64,000 nt of DNA from Candidatus Poribacteria bacterium (GTDB lineage Bacteria > Poribacteria > WGA-4E > WGA-3G): contig JAJEIP010000081.1 of assembly GCA_022827885.1 (NCBI GenBank), forward strand, positions 1-64,000, given 5' to 3'. Shown piece after piece: positions 1-8,231 of the stretch (position 1 is the stretch's first letter; each line of letters begins with the position of its first letter). The translations under genes and the position numbers were made by a program. A model generated the notes under the pieces. It worked only from the letters and a program-made list of their open reading frames with translations. It did not search any database and was not told the origin of the DNA.

Positions 1-81
1 CCGTTGGGATGCCGAAACTTTCGTGCCACCCTCTTGGATATATTTCAGGACGCGTTGGCGTAAATCTATGGAATATCTCAT
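1..81 (-). CDS. IS630-family transposase, N-terminal fragment (runs off the window)
   Basis: The reverse strand from an ATG at 81 reads MRYSIDLRQRVLKYIQEGGT and continues KVSASQR to the window edge. The pattern MxYSxDLRxRVxxYxxxGG with an Ala/Ser-rich continuation is typical of the helix-turn-helix start of IS630-family transposases, which bind the element ends before a DDE domain cuts and joins DNA. Only 27 codons are visible, so the catalytic domain and intactness cannot be judged. The 112 bases between this start and the next gene would hold the element end, but no terminal repeat was identified there. The call rests on pattern recognition of a short segment. Confidence 0.6.
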   Translation of the reverse strand, partial: MRYSIDLRQRVLKYIQEGGTKVSASQR

Positions 82-193
82 AATACCAGAGGCTAACATA
101 AATCTCAGAGAATGTCTATATATTTTTAGCATTCACCATAAATGGTTCTGGATGCACCAAAGAATCTCTTAACTGACAACCGACAACTAATAC

Positions 194-1225
194 ATGGATT
201 CACTTCGGCTCTTTATTAACGGTTTTCTGATAGGTATCGCCAACATCATCCCGGGTATGAGTGGCGGGACGCTTGCCCTCGTTTTAGGTATCTATGAACG
301 ACTCATCGGTGCCTTACGGTGTATCGGGCTTTCAACGGTAAAAAAACTGTTGAGAGGTGCGACCTTAAGAAAAAACGCTCTGGAAGACGCAAAGGCAGAA
401 CTCCGTCGAATTGATTTCGGCTTTCTATCACTGTTAGGCATCGGTGCGATCGCCGCCGTCCTGCTCACATCAAAACTGATTGTTTATCTACTAAACCATC
501 ACCACGATGCGACTTACGGGTTCTTTAGCGGTTTAATTCTGATCTCTATCCTGATACCGATGCGTATGCTCAAGGCGTTCGGTTGGAAAGAACTGTTAGT
601 CCTACTGATCGCTGTTGCACTGATATTAAGTCTGTCTATTGGGACCACCGAAAAACAGTTAGATCGGGTGGCGTATAAATCTGGGATAGAAACAACGACA
701 GGTAGCGAGGTATCCGAACGGGGCACTGCGCTGCCAACGTCCTGGGAACTCGTGCTTTTTTTTGGGAGCGGCGCGCTGGCGATTTCAGCAATGATTCTGC
801 CCGGTATTAGCGGTTCGTTTCTGATGCTCGCCCTCGGGGTCTACTTTCCGCTCTTGACGGCGATAAACACAATGTTAGAGAGTATTCCAGAATTGCTCAA
901 CGGGATCCTCGAGGCGTCATTGCTGGGCAGTTTACTCATTATTAGCTTCACAACAGTTGGATGCTTGTTCGGACTCTTAGCATTTACACGTTTGCTCAAT
1001 TATTTACTGGAACGCTATCGGAACCTGACGATCGCCTTTCTCATCGGACTGATGGTAGGTTCACTTTATGGGTTATGGCCCTTTCGCGAGTTCACACTGA
1101 TAGATGGGGAACGGATAGACACGGCTCATATCTTACCGCACTTTGATATGAACCTACTTATCACGCTGGCGGCTTTTCTTGTCGGTTGTGGGGTTATCTA
1201 CTTATTTACGCGTTTAGAGAATTAA
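194..1225 (+). CDS. DUF368 / PopT-like undecaprenyl-phosphate translocase
   Basis: A 343-residue multi-spanning membrane protein. It carries two related signature segments, PGMSGGT near residue 21 and PGISGS near residue 204, as in DUF368 proteins, each lying in a hydrophobic repeat, so the protein looks internally duplicated. DUF368 members (PopT) are known to recycle undecaprenyl phosphate across the inner membrane for peptidoglycan and surface-polymer synthesis. The window also carries uppS, which makes the same lipid carrier's precursor, and an O-antigen ligase-like protein. The gene ends 6 bases before nadK, so the two are probably co-transcribed. The hydrophilic stretch around residues 155-180 should be a loop. 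Family membership is clear; the transport direction is taken from the family. Confidence 0.85.
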   Translation: MDSLRLFINGFLIGIANIIPGMSGGTLALVLGIYERLIGALRCIGLSTVKKLLRGATLRKNALEDAKAELRRIDFGFLSLLGIGAIAAVLLTSKLIVYLLNHHHDATYGFFSGLILISILIPMRMLKAFGWKELLVLLIAVALILSLSIGTTEKQLDRVAYKSGIETTTGSEVSERGTALPTSWELVLFFGSGALAISAMILPGISGSFLMLALGVYFPLLTAINTMLESIPELLNGILEASLLGSLLIISFTTVGCLFGLLAFTRLLNYLLERYRNLTIAFLIGLMVGSLYGLWPFREFTLIDGERIDTAHILPHFDMNLLITLAAFLVGCGVIYLFTRLEN

Positions 1226-1231
1226 ATGTAA

Positions 1232-2245
1232 ATGAAAAAAATAAAGAACGTCGGTTTATTCGTCAATACGACCAAAGCAAACGCGGCGGGTGTCGTCGAA
1301 GGCGTGTCTATGTGGTTAGAGGAACAGGGTACCGTTCCACTTCTATCAGACGAACAAGCCGTTGCATTAGGACACCCTCAAACGGGCATCTCCAAAACAG
1401 AGGTTGTAGAGCACGCCGATGTCCTTCTCGTCCTCGGTGGAGATGGGACGCTCCTCAGCGCAGCGCATACACCGAAGATTGAAAATGTGCCTATCTTAGC
1501 GATCAACATCGGGACCCTTGGATTTCTGACAGACGCCTCCCTCGATGAACTGTATCCGACCCTGAACGCCCTTTTGACAGGAGCTTATCGGATAGAACAT
1601 CGGATGATGTTAGAGGTCATTGTGAACGGTCTCCAAGCCGACTCTAACGAACTGCAAGGGAACATTAACACCAAAAACGCAGTCCGTAACGCGCAGGGAC
1701 GAGGGGACTTTGCCCGGACAGAGGGCGGATATAGAGAAGGGAAACCCGTCGAACACGAAAGCCAGTTGACTGAACCGCAAGGTAAGATTAAAACTTTCGC
1801 ACTCAACGATGTTGTGATTCGGCACTACACGCATCTCATTGAATTAGATGCTTACGTCGATGGAGAACTCTTTATACCGTATAACGCCGATGGGTTGATC
1901 ATCGCAACGCCGAGCGGATCGACCGGCTATTCGCTCTCCTGTGCTGGGACGATCGTTGCACCACAGGTGGAGGCGATTCTGCTGACACCCATCGCACCCC
2001 ATAGCTTGACAGTGCGTCCTTTCATCGCCGACGGCGCCGCGGAAATAACCGTCAAAATGCGCGCTGCATACCAGAGTGTAGATGTTTTTGTGGACGGTCA
2101 ACGCGAGACATACAGTCTCACTGCGGGTGCCGTCATCAGCGTGAAAAAAGCGGAGCGAACAATTCAACTCATCCGTTCACAGAACCATAGTTACTATAGA
2201 GCCTTACGCGAAAAGCTCATGTTGGGCGAGAGAATTTTTAAATAA
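1232..2245 (+). CDS. nadK: NAD kinase with an in-frame repeat-derived insertion
   Basis: ATP-NAD kinase, cytosolic, making NADP from NAD. The diagnostic motifs are present: LGGDGTLL (around residue 70) for nucleotide binding, NIGTLGFL (about residue 92) and the glycine-rich TPSGSTGYS (about residue 230). The protein is 337 residues, roughly 45-50 longer than typical bacterial NadK. The excess lies at about residues 135-190, between the MMLEV strand and the conserved ALNDVV strand. This stretch coincides with a copy of the dispersed repeat described separately, and its translation ends EPQGKIK. The kinase reading frame is preserved across it. The position corresponds to a loop before a core strand, so activity is plausible. 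The gene follows DUF368/PopT after 6 bases. Confidence 0.93.
   Translation: MKKIKNVGLFVNTTKANAAGVVEGVSMWLEEQGTVPLLSDEQAVALGHPQTGISKTEVVEHADVLLVLGGDGTLLSAAHTPKIENVPILAINIGTLGFLTDASLDELYPTLNALLTGAYRIEHRMMLEVIVNGLQADSNELQGNINTKNAVRNAQGRGDFARTEGGYREGKPVEHESQLTEPQGKIKTFALNDVVIRHYTHLIELDAYVDGELFIPYNADGLIIATPSGSTGYSLSCAGTIVAPQVEAILLTPIAPHSLTVRPFIADGAAEITVKMRAAYQSVDVFVDGQRETYSLTAGAVISVKKAERTIQLIRSQNHSYYRALREKLMLGERIFK
1678..1793 (+). repeat. Dispersed leader-type repeat, copy inside nadK
   Basis: This stretch starts CGCAGTCCGTAAC, contains GAGGGCGGATATAGAGAAGG and GAAACCC, and ends TTGACTGAACCGCAAGG followed by TAAGATTAAAA. It matches copies at 4469-4559, 23422-23515, 47483-47568 and 63787-63877. 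Here the element lies within an open reading frame and is translated as ...LTEPQGKIK. It is longer than the others because of about 20 extra bases after CCGTAAC. Confidence 0.8.
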
Positions 2246-2285
2246 TTGCCCGCGCTGTTGAAATGTCCAAAATTTGTAAGCAACT

Positions 2286-2520
2286 TGGGTTATTTAATAA
2301 CCTATCTATAAAACATAGCACTCCGGAATCAACGGTATGAATGCCGTATGGCATTCCCCGGGAGTGCAAGAGGTTGAACACACGATTCTCTATAGACATA
2401 TCACCCCGGAATCAACGGTATGAATGCCTTATGGCATTCCCCGGGGGTGAAGAAAGGTGCTGAAAAGGGTTCTTCAAACAGGCGAAACCCGTTAGTAGCG
2501 ACTCGGGTTATTTAATAAGG
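2286..2520 (+). repeat. Two 50-nt structured repeats between nadK and recN
   Basis: This 362-base gap (2246-2607) holds two copies, 2318-2367 and 2401-2450, 83 bases apart. Each has an inner hairpin of GAATGCC, a 4-base loop and GGCATTC, and an outer stem. The outer stem is GCACTCC/GGAGTGC in copy 1 and TCACCCC/GGGGTGA in copy 2, so three paired positions change together. GGGTTATTTAATAA flanks the array on both sides (2287-2300 and 2505-2518). The rest of the gap carries nothing recognisable apart from a weak G-rich site before recN. The function is unknown: it could be a structured RNA, an intergenic palindromic repeat or a recombination/attachment site. Confidence 0.7.
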
Positions 2521-2607
2521 GATATACATATTCCTATCCGAGTTGGAATTAACCGAAAACCGTTGTGGAACGTAGGGGAACAATGCCCAACGTTAATGGT
2601 TTAAAAA

Positions 2608-4356
2608 ATGATCGAAACACTCTCTATTCGCAACATTGCCCTCATAGATGAACTTGATTTGGAACTGGCATCGGGTCTGAATATTTTCACGGGCGAGACG
2701 GGTGCTGGTAAGTCGGTTATTCTCAGGTCGATCGGATTGGTATTGGGTGAGAGAGCCTCCGCTGATATTGTCCGTGAAGATACCGATTTCGCGGAAGTAA
2801 TAGCAAGCGTTGCTCCCGACGATGAACATCCGATCTGGCATACAAACTCTGATGAAACGGCTGATCCAGTCCTGAAAGGTTCTTTTAGCGATATACTGGA
2901 TCCATCGGATGCCGTGATCCTCTCCAGAAGAATCACCGCGAACGGTAGGAGTCGTTGCCAAGTCAACGGACGCTTGGTGAATTTGAAGCAACTGCAAGCC
3001 CTCGGCACATTACTTGTCGATATACACGGTCAACACGAACACCAATCGTTATTTAGAACACAGACGCATCTCAAACTCTTGGACGATTTCGGCGGCAACA
3101 GTGAGGCACAACGACACGTCGGCAAGATATACGCCCAGTTACGGACTTTGCAACAAGAAGCAGCGTCTCTGGCGGAAACCTTGAAAGCATCAGAACGGGA
3201 AAAGGAACTCCTCGAATTTGAAATTAAAGAGCTGACTTCGGCACATCTGGAGGAAGGCGAAGACGAAAAATTGGCAGATGAAGCGCGGATCTTGAAGAAC
3301 GCAGAGGCGTTGCGCAAATCCGCAAACTACGTGTATCAACAACTGGATAGCGGCGGCTCTGAGATGGGAAGTTACGGCAGCCCGCTTGAACGCCTGAAAG
3401 ACGCCGCGAAGGAACTGATAAAATTGTCCGAAATTGATGACAGCCTTTCGGAATTGGGAGACCGGTTGGAATCATCGCTTTACGAATTGGAGGACATCAC
3501 TTCACAGGTCCGATACTATTCAGAAACGATCGAGTCCAATTCAATGCGGTTGGACGAAGTGACCGATCGGTTAGCGTTGATAGCGAAACTCAAACGCCGC
3601 TACGGAAACACTATTGCAGAGATATTGGCGTATCACGCCGATGCGGAAGAAAAATTAGAGACGCTACACCTCGGGACAGAGAAACAGGATTTGCTGCAGA
3701 CGGAGATCGACAGCACCATTCAAGAAGCACAACGGCTATGTACTACGCTCTCCGCGAAGCGGCAGCACGTTGCTCAGCATCTTTCAGAACGGATCGAAAA
3801 GGAGTTACGCACGCTCGGGATGGACAAAGCGGAATTTCATGCCTCCGTTCGGCTCATGCCGGATGCGCGGGGTCCGTTTCAGATAGACGGGCAACGCTAT
3901 GCCTTCCGCGCCGATGGGATGGACGACGTGGAATTCTTAATTGCACCGAATGTAGGATCCGAAGCGCGTCCGATCGCCAGAATCGCATCAGGTGGTGAAA
4001 TCTCGCGTATCATGCTCGCATTAAAAACAGTGTTGGTTCAAGTCGACGAGATCCCTACACTGCTCTTTGACGAAATCGACAGCGGCATCGGCGGCAAGGT
4101 TGCAGACGTAGTCGGCAAAAAGTTGAAGGAACTCTCAGCATCTTCTCAGGTTATTTGCATTACACATTTGCCACAGATTGCCCGTTTTGCAGATAGACAT
4201 TTTCGGGTCGAAAAGCAGGTGATCGGCGAGCGGACCCTGATTACTGCGAAATCGTTGACCGCAGAAGAACAGGTTAACGAAATCGCCCGAATGCACGGCG
4301 GTGAAGAAACCGAAATAGGACTTGCACATGCCCGAGAACTATTGTCCGAAAAATAG
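2608..4356 (+). CDS. recN: DNA repair protein RecN
   Basis: An SMC-like ATPase of 582 residues, the usual RecN length, acting in double-strand-break repair. The N-terminal half has Walker A GETGAGKS (about residue 29) followed by LRSIGLVLGERAS. A coiled-coil-rich central region runs from about residue 150 to 390 (many E/K/L heptads). The C-terminal half has the ABC signature IASGGEISRIMLALK (about 455), Walker B LLFDEIDSGIGG (about 483) and the CITHLPQIA switch. No part appears missing. The start has no strong Shine-Dalgarno. The upstream bases AATGGTTTAAAAA resemble the end of the dispersed leader repeat but lack its AAGG. The gene stands alone behind the structured-repeat gap. Confidence 0.95.
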   Translation: MIETLSIRNIALIDELDLELASGLNIFTGETGAGKSVILRSIGLVLGERASADIVREDTDFAEVIASVAPDDEHPIWHTNSDETADPVLKGSFSDILDPSDAVILSRRITANGRSRCQVNGRLVNLKQLQALGTLLVDIHGQHEHQSLFRTQTHLKLLDDFGGNSEAQRHVGKIYAQLRTLQQEAASLAETLKASEREKELLEFEIKELTSAHLEEGEDEKLADEARILKNAEALRKSANYVYQQLDSGGSEMGSYGSPLERLKDAAKELIKLSEIDDSLSELGDRLESSLYELEDITSQVRYYSETIESNSMRLDEVTDRLALIAKLKRRYGNTIAEILAYHADAEEKLETLHLGTEKQDLLQTEIDSTIQEAQRLCTTLSAKRQHVAQHLSERIEKELRTLGMDKAEFHASVRLMPDARGPFQIDGQRYAFRADGMDDVEFLIAPNVGSEARPIARIASGGEISRIMLALKTVLVQVDEIPTLLFDEIDSGIGGKVADVVGKKLKELSASSQVICITHLPQIARFADRHFRVEKQVIGERTLITAKSLTAEEQVNEIARMHGGEETEIGLAHARELLSEK

Positions 4357-4468
4357 CTTTTAATTCATGGGCCCCTGAGCGGCTTACCACGGCATTTCCG
4401 GCAGGCCTCCCAAAGACAGGACGTTTGCCAAAGATGCCCAACCGCGCACAAGCACTCATTAAAAAAGT

Positions 4469-4559
4469 GCGCAGCTTGGAATGTAGTGGAAAGCGACTCT
4501 ACGGAGTAGAATGTCAATAGCCAAACCAATCGGACCGAACCGCAAGGAACATTTAAAAA
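4469..4559 (+). repeat. Dispersed leader-type repeat, full copy upstream of the indolepyruvate oxidoreductase gene
   Basis: Starts GCGCAGCTTGGAATGTAGTG and ends CGGACCGAACCGCAAGG then AACATTTAAAA, immediately before the ATG at 4560. The AAGGA inside the element is the only good ribosome-binding site for that gene, 10 bases from the start. The closest relative is the copy at 63787-63877. Confidence 0.8.
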
Positions 4560-7500
4560 ATGGACGACAGGTTTACACAAGCCAGTGGAACACATGTCTA
4601 TACCGGATGCGAGTTATTAGTTAAGGGTGCCTTAGAGAGCGGTGTTAGCCTCCTCACGGGTTACCCCGGCTCCCCACTCGCCGAAGTATTTGACACTATT
4701 GAACGCAATGCTGAATTGTTGAAAACCAACGGCATCGTCGCGCAGATAGCCAACAACGAGGCATTGAGTATCGCGCGCCTCAACGGTTCGCAGATGGCGG
4801 ATGTCCGCGCGATTGCATTTATGAAGAGTGTTGGCTTTCATGTCGCCGCTGATTCACTGGCGATCAGTAACCTTGCAGGAACAACCGGGGGTGCCGTTGT
4901 TGTGGTCGGTGACGATACATGGTCCCATAGCACACAGGTCCCCGCTGATTCCCGATTCTTGGCACGGCATGTCCAAACACCTCTGATTGAACCTGCGACA
5001 TTTCAGGAACTTAAGGACTGGGTTCACTGCGCCTTCCAAATTTCCGCGGCATCGAACCTCTACGTCTGCTACTTAACTACCGAAAACCAGGCAAGCGGCG
5101 GGGGCGCTGTAGAACTCCATCCTAACATTTATCCCGAAATTAGCGACTTGAAGCAGATCAACTTGGATACCCAACACATCGATGCCGATAAACGGGTCAT
5201 TCTCCCGCCACATACTGCACAGATTGAAGTGGAGGCATTGAGAGAGCGGATCCCCACCGCCCTTGAGACAGCCCGGAACCTCGGACTTAACACAATCCAG
5301 TTCATAGAAGAAACGCCAAATCGGAAGAAACACCGCCTCGGGTTTGTCAGTGCGGGTTTGGCTTATAGTTGCCTGCTCCATGCCCTCGGGGAACTCGGGT
5401 TGGACGGTGAAATCCCGATTCTCAAACTCGGTATGACGCATCCTATTGACAAGGACCTCATCAGAGAATTCGCTGCAGAGGTCGAGGAAATCTACGTGGT
5501 TGAGGAAAAACGTCCGCTTTTAGAGAACGAAATAAAAGCATTCATCACGCAAGGATATCAGAATGGCGATATGGATCGATATGTAAACGTGTGGGGCAAA
5601 CAATTTCCCAACGGCTTGGCAGGAATTCCGGTAACTTCTGGTTTAGATACCTCTATCCTTATTCAAAAACTTATCCCACTTCTCAAACATCTCTTCGGTA
5701 ATGGCAGTCGGCAATCAGCAGCCAGCAAGAGAGGAATCGGGGTTACAAACCCCTCCCACAACCTCTTTACCGAAAGCCATACAGCAACCTATCACGATCC
5801 AAAAATCGATCTGGAACATATCTCAGGTGAGGAAACACTCCAACAACAGGTCTCCGCCCAGCACATCGACATTCCCCAGCGGACCCCTACCTTTTGTCCG
5901 GGCTGTCCGCATCGTGATTCTTCGAGCGTCTTCCTTGAAATTACGAAACAATTCATGGATGCGGATTATATGAAGAAACATCATGATTTAGGACCGGTTG
6001 ATCTCGTTTTTCATGGGGATATCGGTTGCTATTCAATGCTGAAATATGAACCGTTTCCACGTTTAATGCACAATCTTTCCGCGATGGCATTGGGTGGCGG
6101 TGCGGGGGCTGGTATTGACCCATTTATCACAAACAAGCAGATCGTTTTCATGGGGGATTCGACCTTTTTCCACGGCGGGATGGCAGCGATTTCGGATTCA
6201 ATCAAAAACAACCAAGACATCGCCTACATTATTTTAGACAATCAGACAACAGCGATGACGGGACATCAACCGACACCCGCGGGTGAGCTTGACCTCCTCG
6301 GCAATCCGACGTTCGCACAAGATATTGAGCAAGTCGCACAAGGACTCGTGGGTAATTCCGATATAGAAATCGTGCGGACCAACCCGGAAGACAGGGTGAA
6401 CTATAAAAAACATCTGGAGAAAACCATTCTGAAATCGGGTGTCAAAATTATCATCGCCGATAAGGAGTGTGCGATTACCTATCAGCGTCGCATCCGACGC
6501 GAACAACGGCAAACAGTCGCTAAAGATGGTTTTCTTAAATACGAAAAGCATATTAATATAACGCCTGAGGTCTGTGAGTTTTGTCGAGAATGTACCACTG
6601 CCACGGGATGTCCGGGATTAAAAATAGTCGATACCGATTACGGTGAGAAAATCGCCATCGATCAGTCAAATTGTGTTTCCGATGGTGCTTGCGCCCGAAT
6701 TAAATACGCATGTCCAGCGTTTGAAGAGGTTATTGTCACCCGCAAATGCCCGCCTCAAGATCAAACAACAACCTCCAGAAATCGTGCACTCTTGAGTGAT
6801 GAACCTTTACCACCGCCCCCCCTAGGGACATTCGAGCAGCGGTGGAACATGTACGCCGCCGGTGTCGGGGGCATGGGGATTGGCACGATTTCAAAAGTCC
6901 TCGTGGTTGCCGGTTATCTTCAGGGCTACGACGTGACGTTTTGCGATAGGAAAGGATTGGCAATCCGCAATGGCGGTGTTTACACCCACATCACATATAT
7001 GCAACCGGGTGTTCACGCCTCGCCAATGATTCCTTATGGTAAGGCGGATCTTCTATTAGGGCTTGATATTTTAGAAGCCGTCCGGGGTATCACTGCGCAA
7101 TCGCTCTTCCGCATCGCGTCATCACATCGAACCACTGCTGTCGTGAATACAGCGAAAACTGAAACGATAACCACGCTCATCGGTAAAGACCATTTTGATC
7201 CAGAGACCCTTGAAGCGTCCCTCCAGACCTATACGAATGCGGACACATATTTTGGGACGGATCTATTTACAGTTTCTGAGCAATTGTTCGGGAGCAAACT
7301 CTACGCGAACATGATGCTTCTGGGGACAGCCTTCCAACGGCAAATGATACCTCTGGAATTGGAACCCCTCCAATTGGCACTTAAGCAGATGGTCCCGCAC
7401 GCCGATTTGGATACCAATATGAAAGCGTTCACCGTTGGACGCCGTCTTGCCTTAGAAAACATCGAATCCCTTGCGGATACACATTCAGAAAAGTATCCGC

Positions 7501-8231
7501 TGGGAACTTATGCCGAAATGCTCTCCGAAAAACAACGGATCCTGGAAAAAAAACGCAATGGGAAACGTTTAACGCGAGAATACGTAACACTTGTTAAAAA
7601 TACCATTGAAACGCTTAATCTCGATTCAGACAGCATCCACCGGATCTTGGCACTCTATATCTATGATTTGATCCAGTTCGAGGATATTAACTACGCGCGG
7701 ATATACGTTGAAAAGATTAAACAGGTCTATGCCCACGACTCAGAAGTATACAACTATCGCGCGACAAAAGCCGCGGTTCGCTATCTCCACAAGGTGATGC
7801 TCATCAAGGACGAGGTCTATGTCGCACATCTGCTAACGAGCGAAGAAAAATTGCAGCGGGATAAGGAATTGTATCAGGTTGACCCAGCAAACGGTGATAG
7901 TATTAAATACGTCCATCTCAATCGTCCACATTTCACCGTGATGGGGCTTGATTTTGAAGGGGATATTGACACACGCAATTGGCAATTGCATCTGATGAAA
8001 CGGATGAAGTTCTTAAGACGCTGGCTTCCAGAATGGCACGCCAAGGAAAAAGCGTTTCGAGAATGGTATATCACCCGCGTAATTGACACCTTCTCACCGA
8101 CTGACGCTGAGACGTATGAAAAGCATCTCCAAGCGTTAGAATGTGTGGAGGAAGTTCGTGGCTATCGAGACATTCGCTATCCGAAAATGGAAACGGCAAA
8201 ACAGAAAGTTGAAGGCCTACTTGAAGAATGA
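4560..8231 (+). CDS. Single-chain indolepyruvate ferredoxin oxidoreductase (alpha-beta fusion with DUF6537)
   Basis: A 1223-residue cytosolic enzyme of the 2-oxoacid:ferredoxin oxidoreductase superfamily, predicted to decarboxylate aryl pyruvates to acyl-CoA with thiamine diphosphate. Domain order: pyrimidine-binding domain (1-370; LTGYPGSP, NNEALS), a linker, a TPP-binding domain (about 440-640; FCPGCPHRDSS, GDIGCYSM, GDSTFFHGG), a Cys-rich iron-sulfur-like segment (about 675-725, CEFCRECTTATGCPG), a gamma domain (about 760-930; GVGGMGIGT) and a C-terminal DUF6537 region. The arrangement and length match the long single-chain form. The linker at residues 380-410 contains a copy of the GGGGTTACAAACCCC repeat read as GVTNPSH. 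The gene overlaps aroE by 4 bases, linking it to aromatic amino-acid metabolism. Confidence 0.9.
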   Translation: MDDRFTQASGTHVYTGCELLVKGALESGVSLLTGYPGSPLAEVFDTIERNAELLKTNGIVAQIANNEALSIARLNGSQMADVRAIAFMKSVGFHVAADSLAISNLAGTTGGAVVVVGDDTWSHSTQVPADSRFLARHVQTPLIEPATFQELKDWVHCAFQISAASNLYVCYLTTENQASGGGAVELHPNIYPEISDLKQINLDTQHIDADKRVILPPHTAQIEVEALRERIPTALETARNLGLNTIQFIEETPNRKKHRLGFVSAGLAYSCLLHALGELGLDGEIPILKLGMTHPIDKDLIREFAAEVEEIYVVEEKRPLLENEIKAFITQGYQNGDMDRYVNVWGKQFPNGLAGIPVTSGLDTSILIQKLIPLLKHLFGNGSRQSAASKRGIGVTNPSHNLFTESHTATYHDPKIDLEHISGEETLQQQVSAQHIDIPQRTPTFCPGCPHRDSSSVFLEITKQFMDADYMKKHHDLGPVDLVFHGDIGCYSMLKYEPFPRLMHNLSAMALGGGAGAGIDPFITNKQIVFMGDSTFFHGGMAAISDSIKNNQDIAYIILDNQTTAMTGHQPTPAGELDLLGNPTFAQDIEQVAQGLVGNSDIEIVRTNPEDRVNYKKHLEKTILKSGVKIIIADKECAITYQRRIRREQRQTVAKDGFLKYEKHINITPEVCEFCRECTTATGCPGLKIVDTDYGEKIAIDQSNCVSDGACARIKYACPAFEEVIVTRKCPPQDQTTTSRNRALLSDEPLPPPPLGTFEQRWNMYAAGVGGMGIGTISKVLVVAGYLQGYDVTFCDRKGLAIRNGGVYTHITYMQPGVHASPMIPYGKADLLLGLDILEAVRGITAQSLFRIASSHRTTAVVNTAKTETITTLIGKDHFDPETLEASLQTYTNADTYFGTDLFTVSEQLFGSKLYANMMLLGTAFQRQMIPLELEPLQLALKQMVPHADLDTNMKAFTVGRRLALENIESLADTHSEKYPLGTYAEMLSEKQRILEKKRNGKRLTREYVTLVKNTIETLNLDSDSIHRILALYIYDLIQFEDINYARIYVEKIKQVYAHDSEVYNYRATKAAVRYLHKVMLIKDEVYVAHLLTSEEKLQRDKELYQVDPANGDSIKYVHLNRPHFTVMGLDFEGDIDTRNWQLHLMKRMKFLRRWLPEWHAKEKAFREWYITRVIDTFSPTDAETYEKHLQALECVEEVRGYRDIRYPKMETAKQKVEGLLEE
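5739..5759 (+). repeat. GGGGTTACAAACCCC palindromic repeat inside a coding region
   Basis: The palindrome GGGGTT-ACA-AACCCC followed by TCCCAC recurs at 34305-34325 and 34344-34363 in intergenic DNA, all in the same orientation. Here it lies in frame within the linker of the oxidoreductase, between the pyrimidine-binding and TPP-binding domains, where extra residues should be tolerated. Confidence 0.7.

Noticed and set aside
2318-2450. CRISPR array
   Set aside because: Only two units with internal palindromes, no short uniform spacers and no cas genes.
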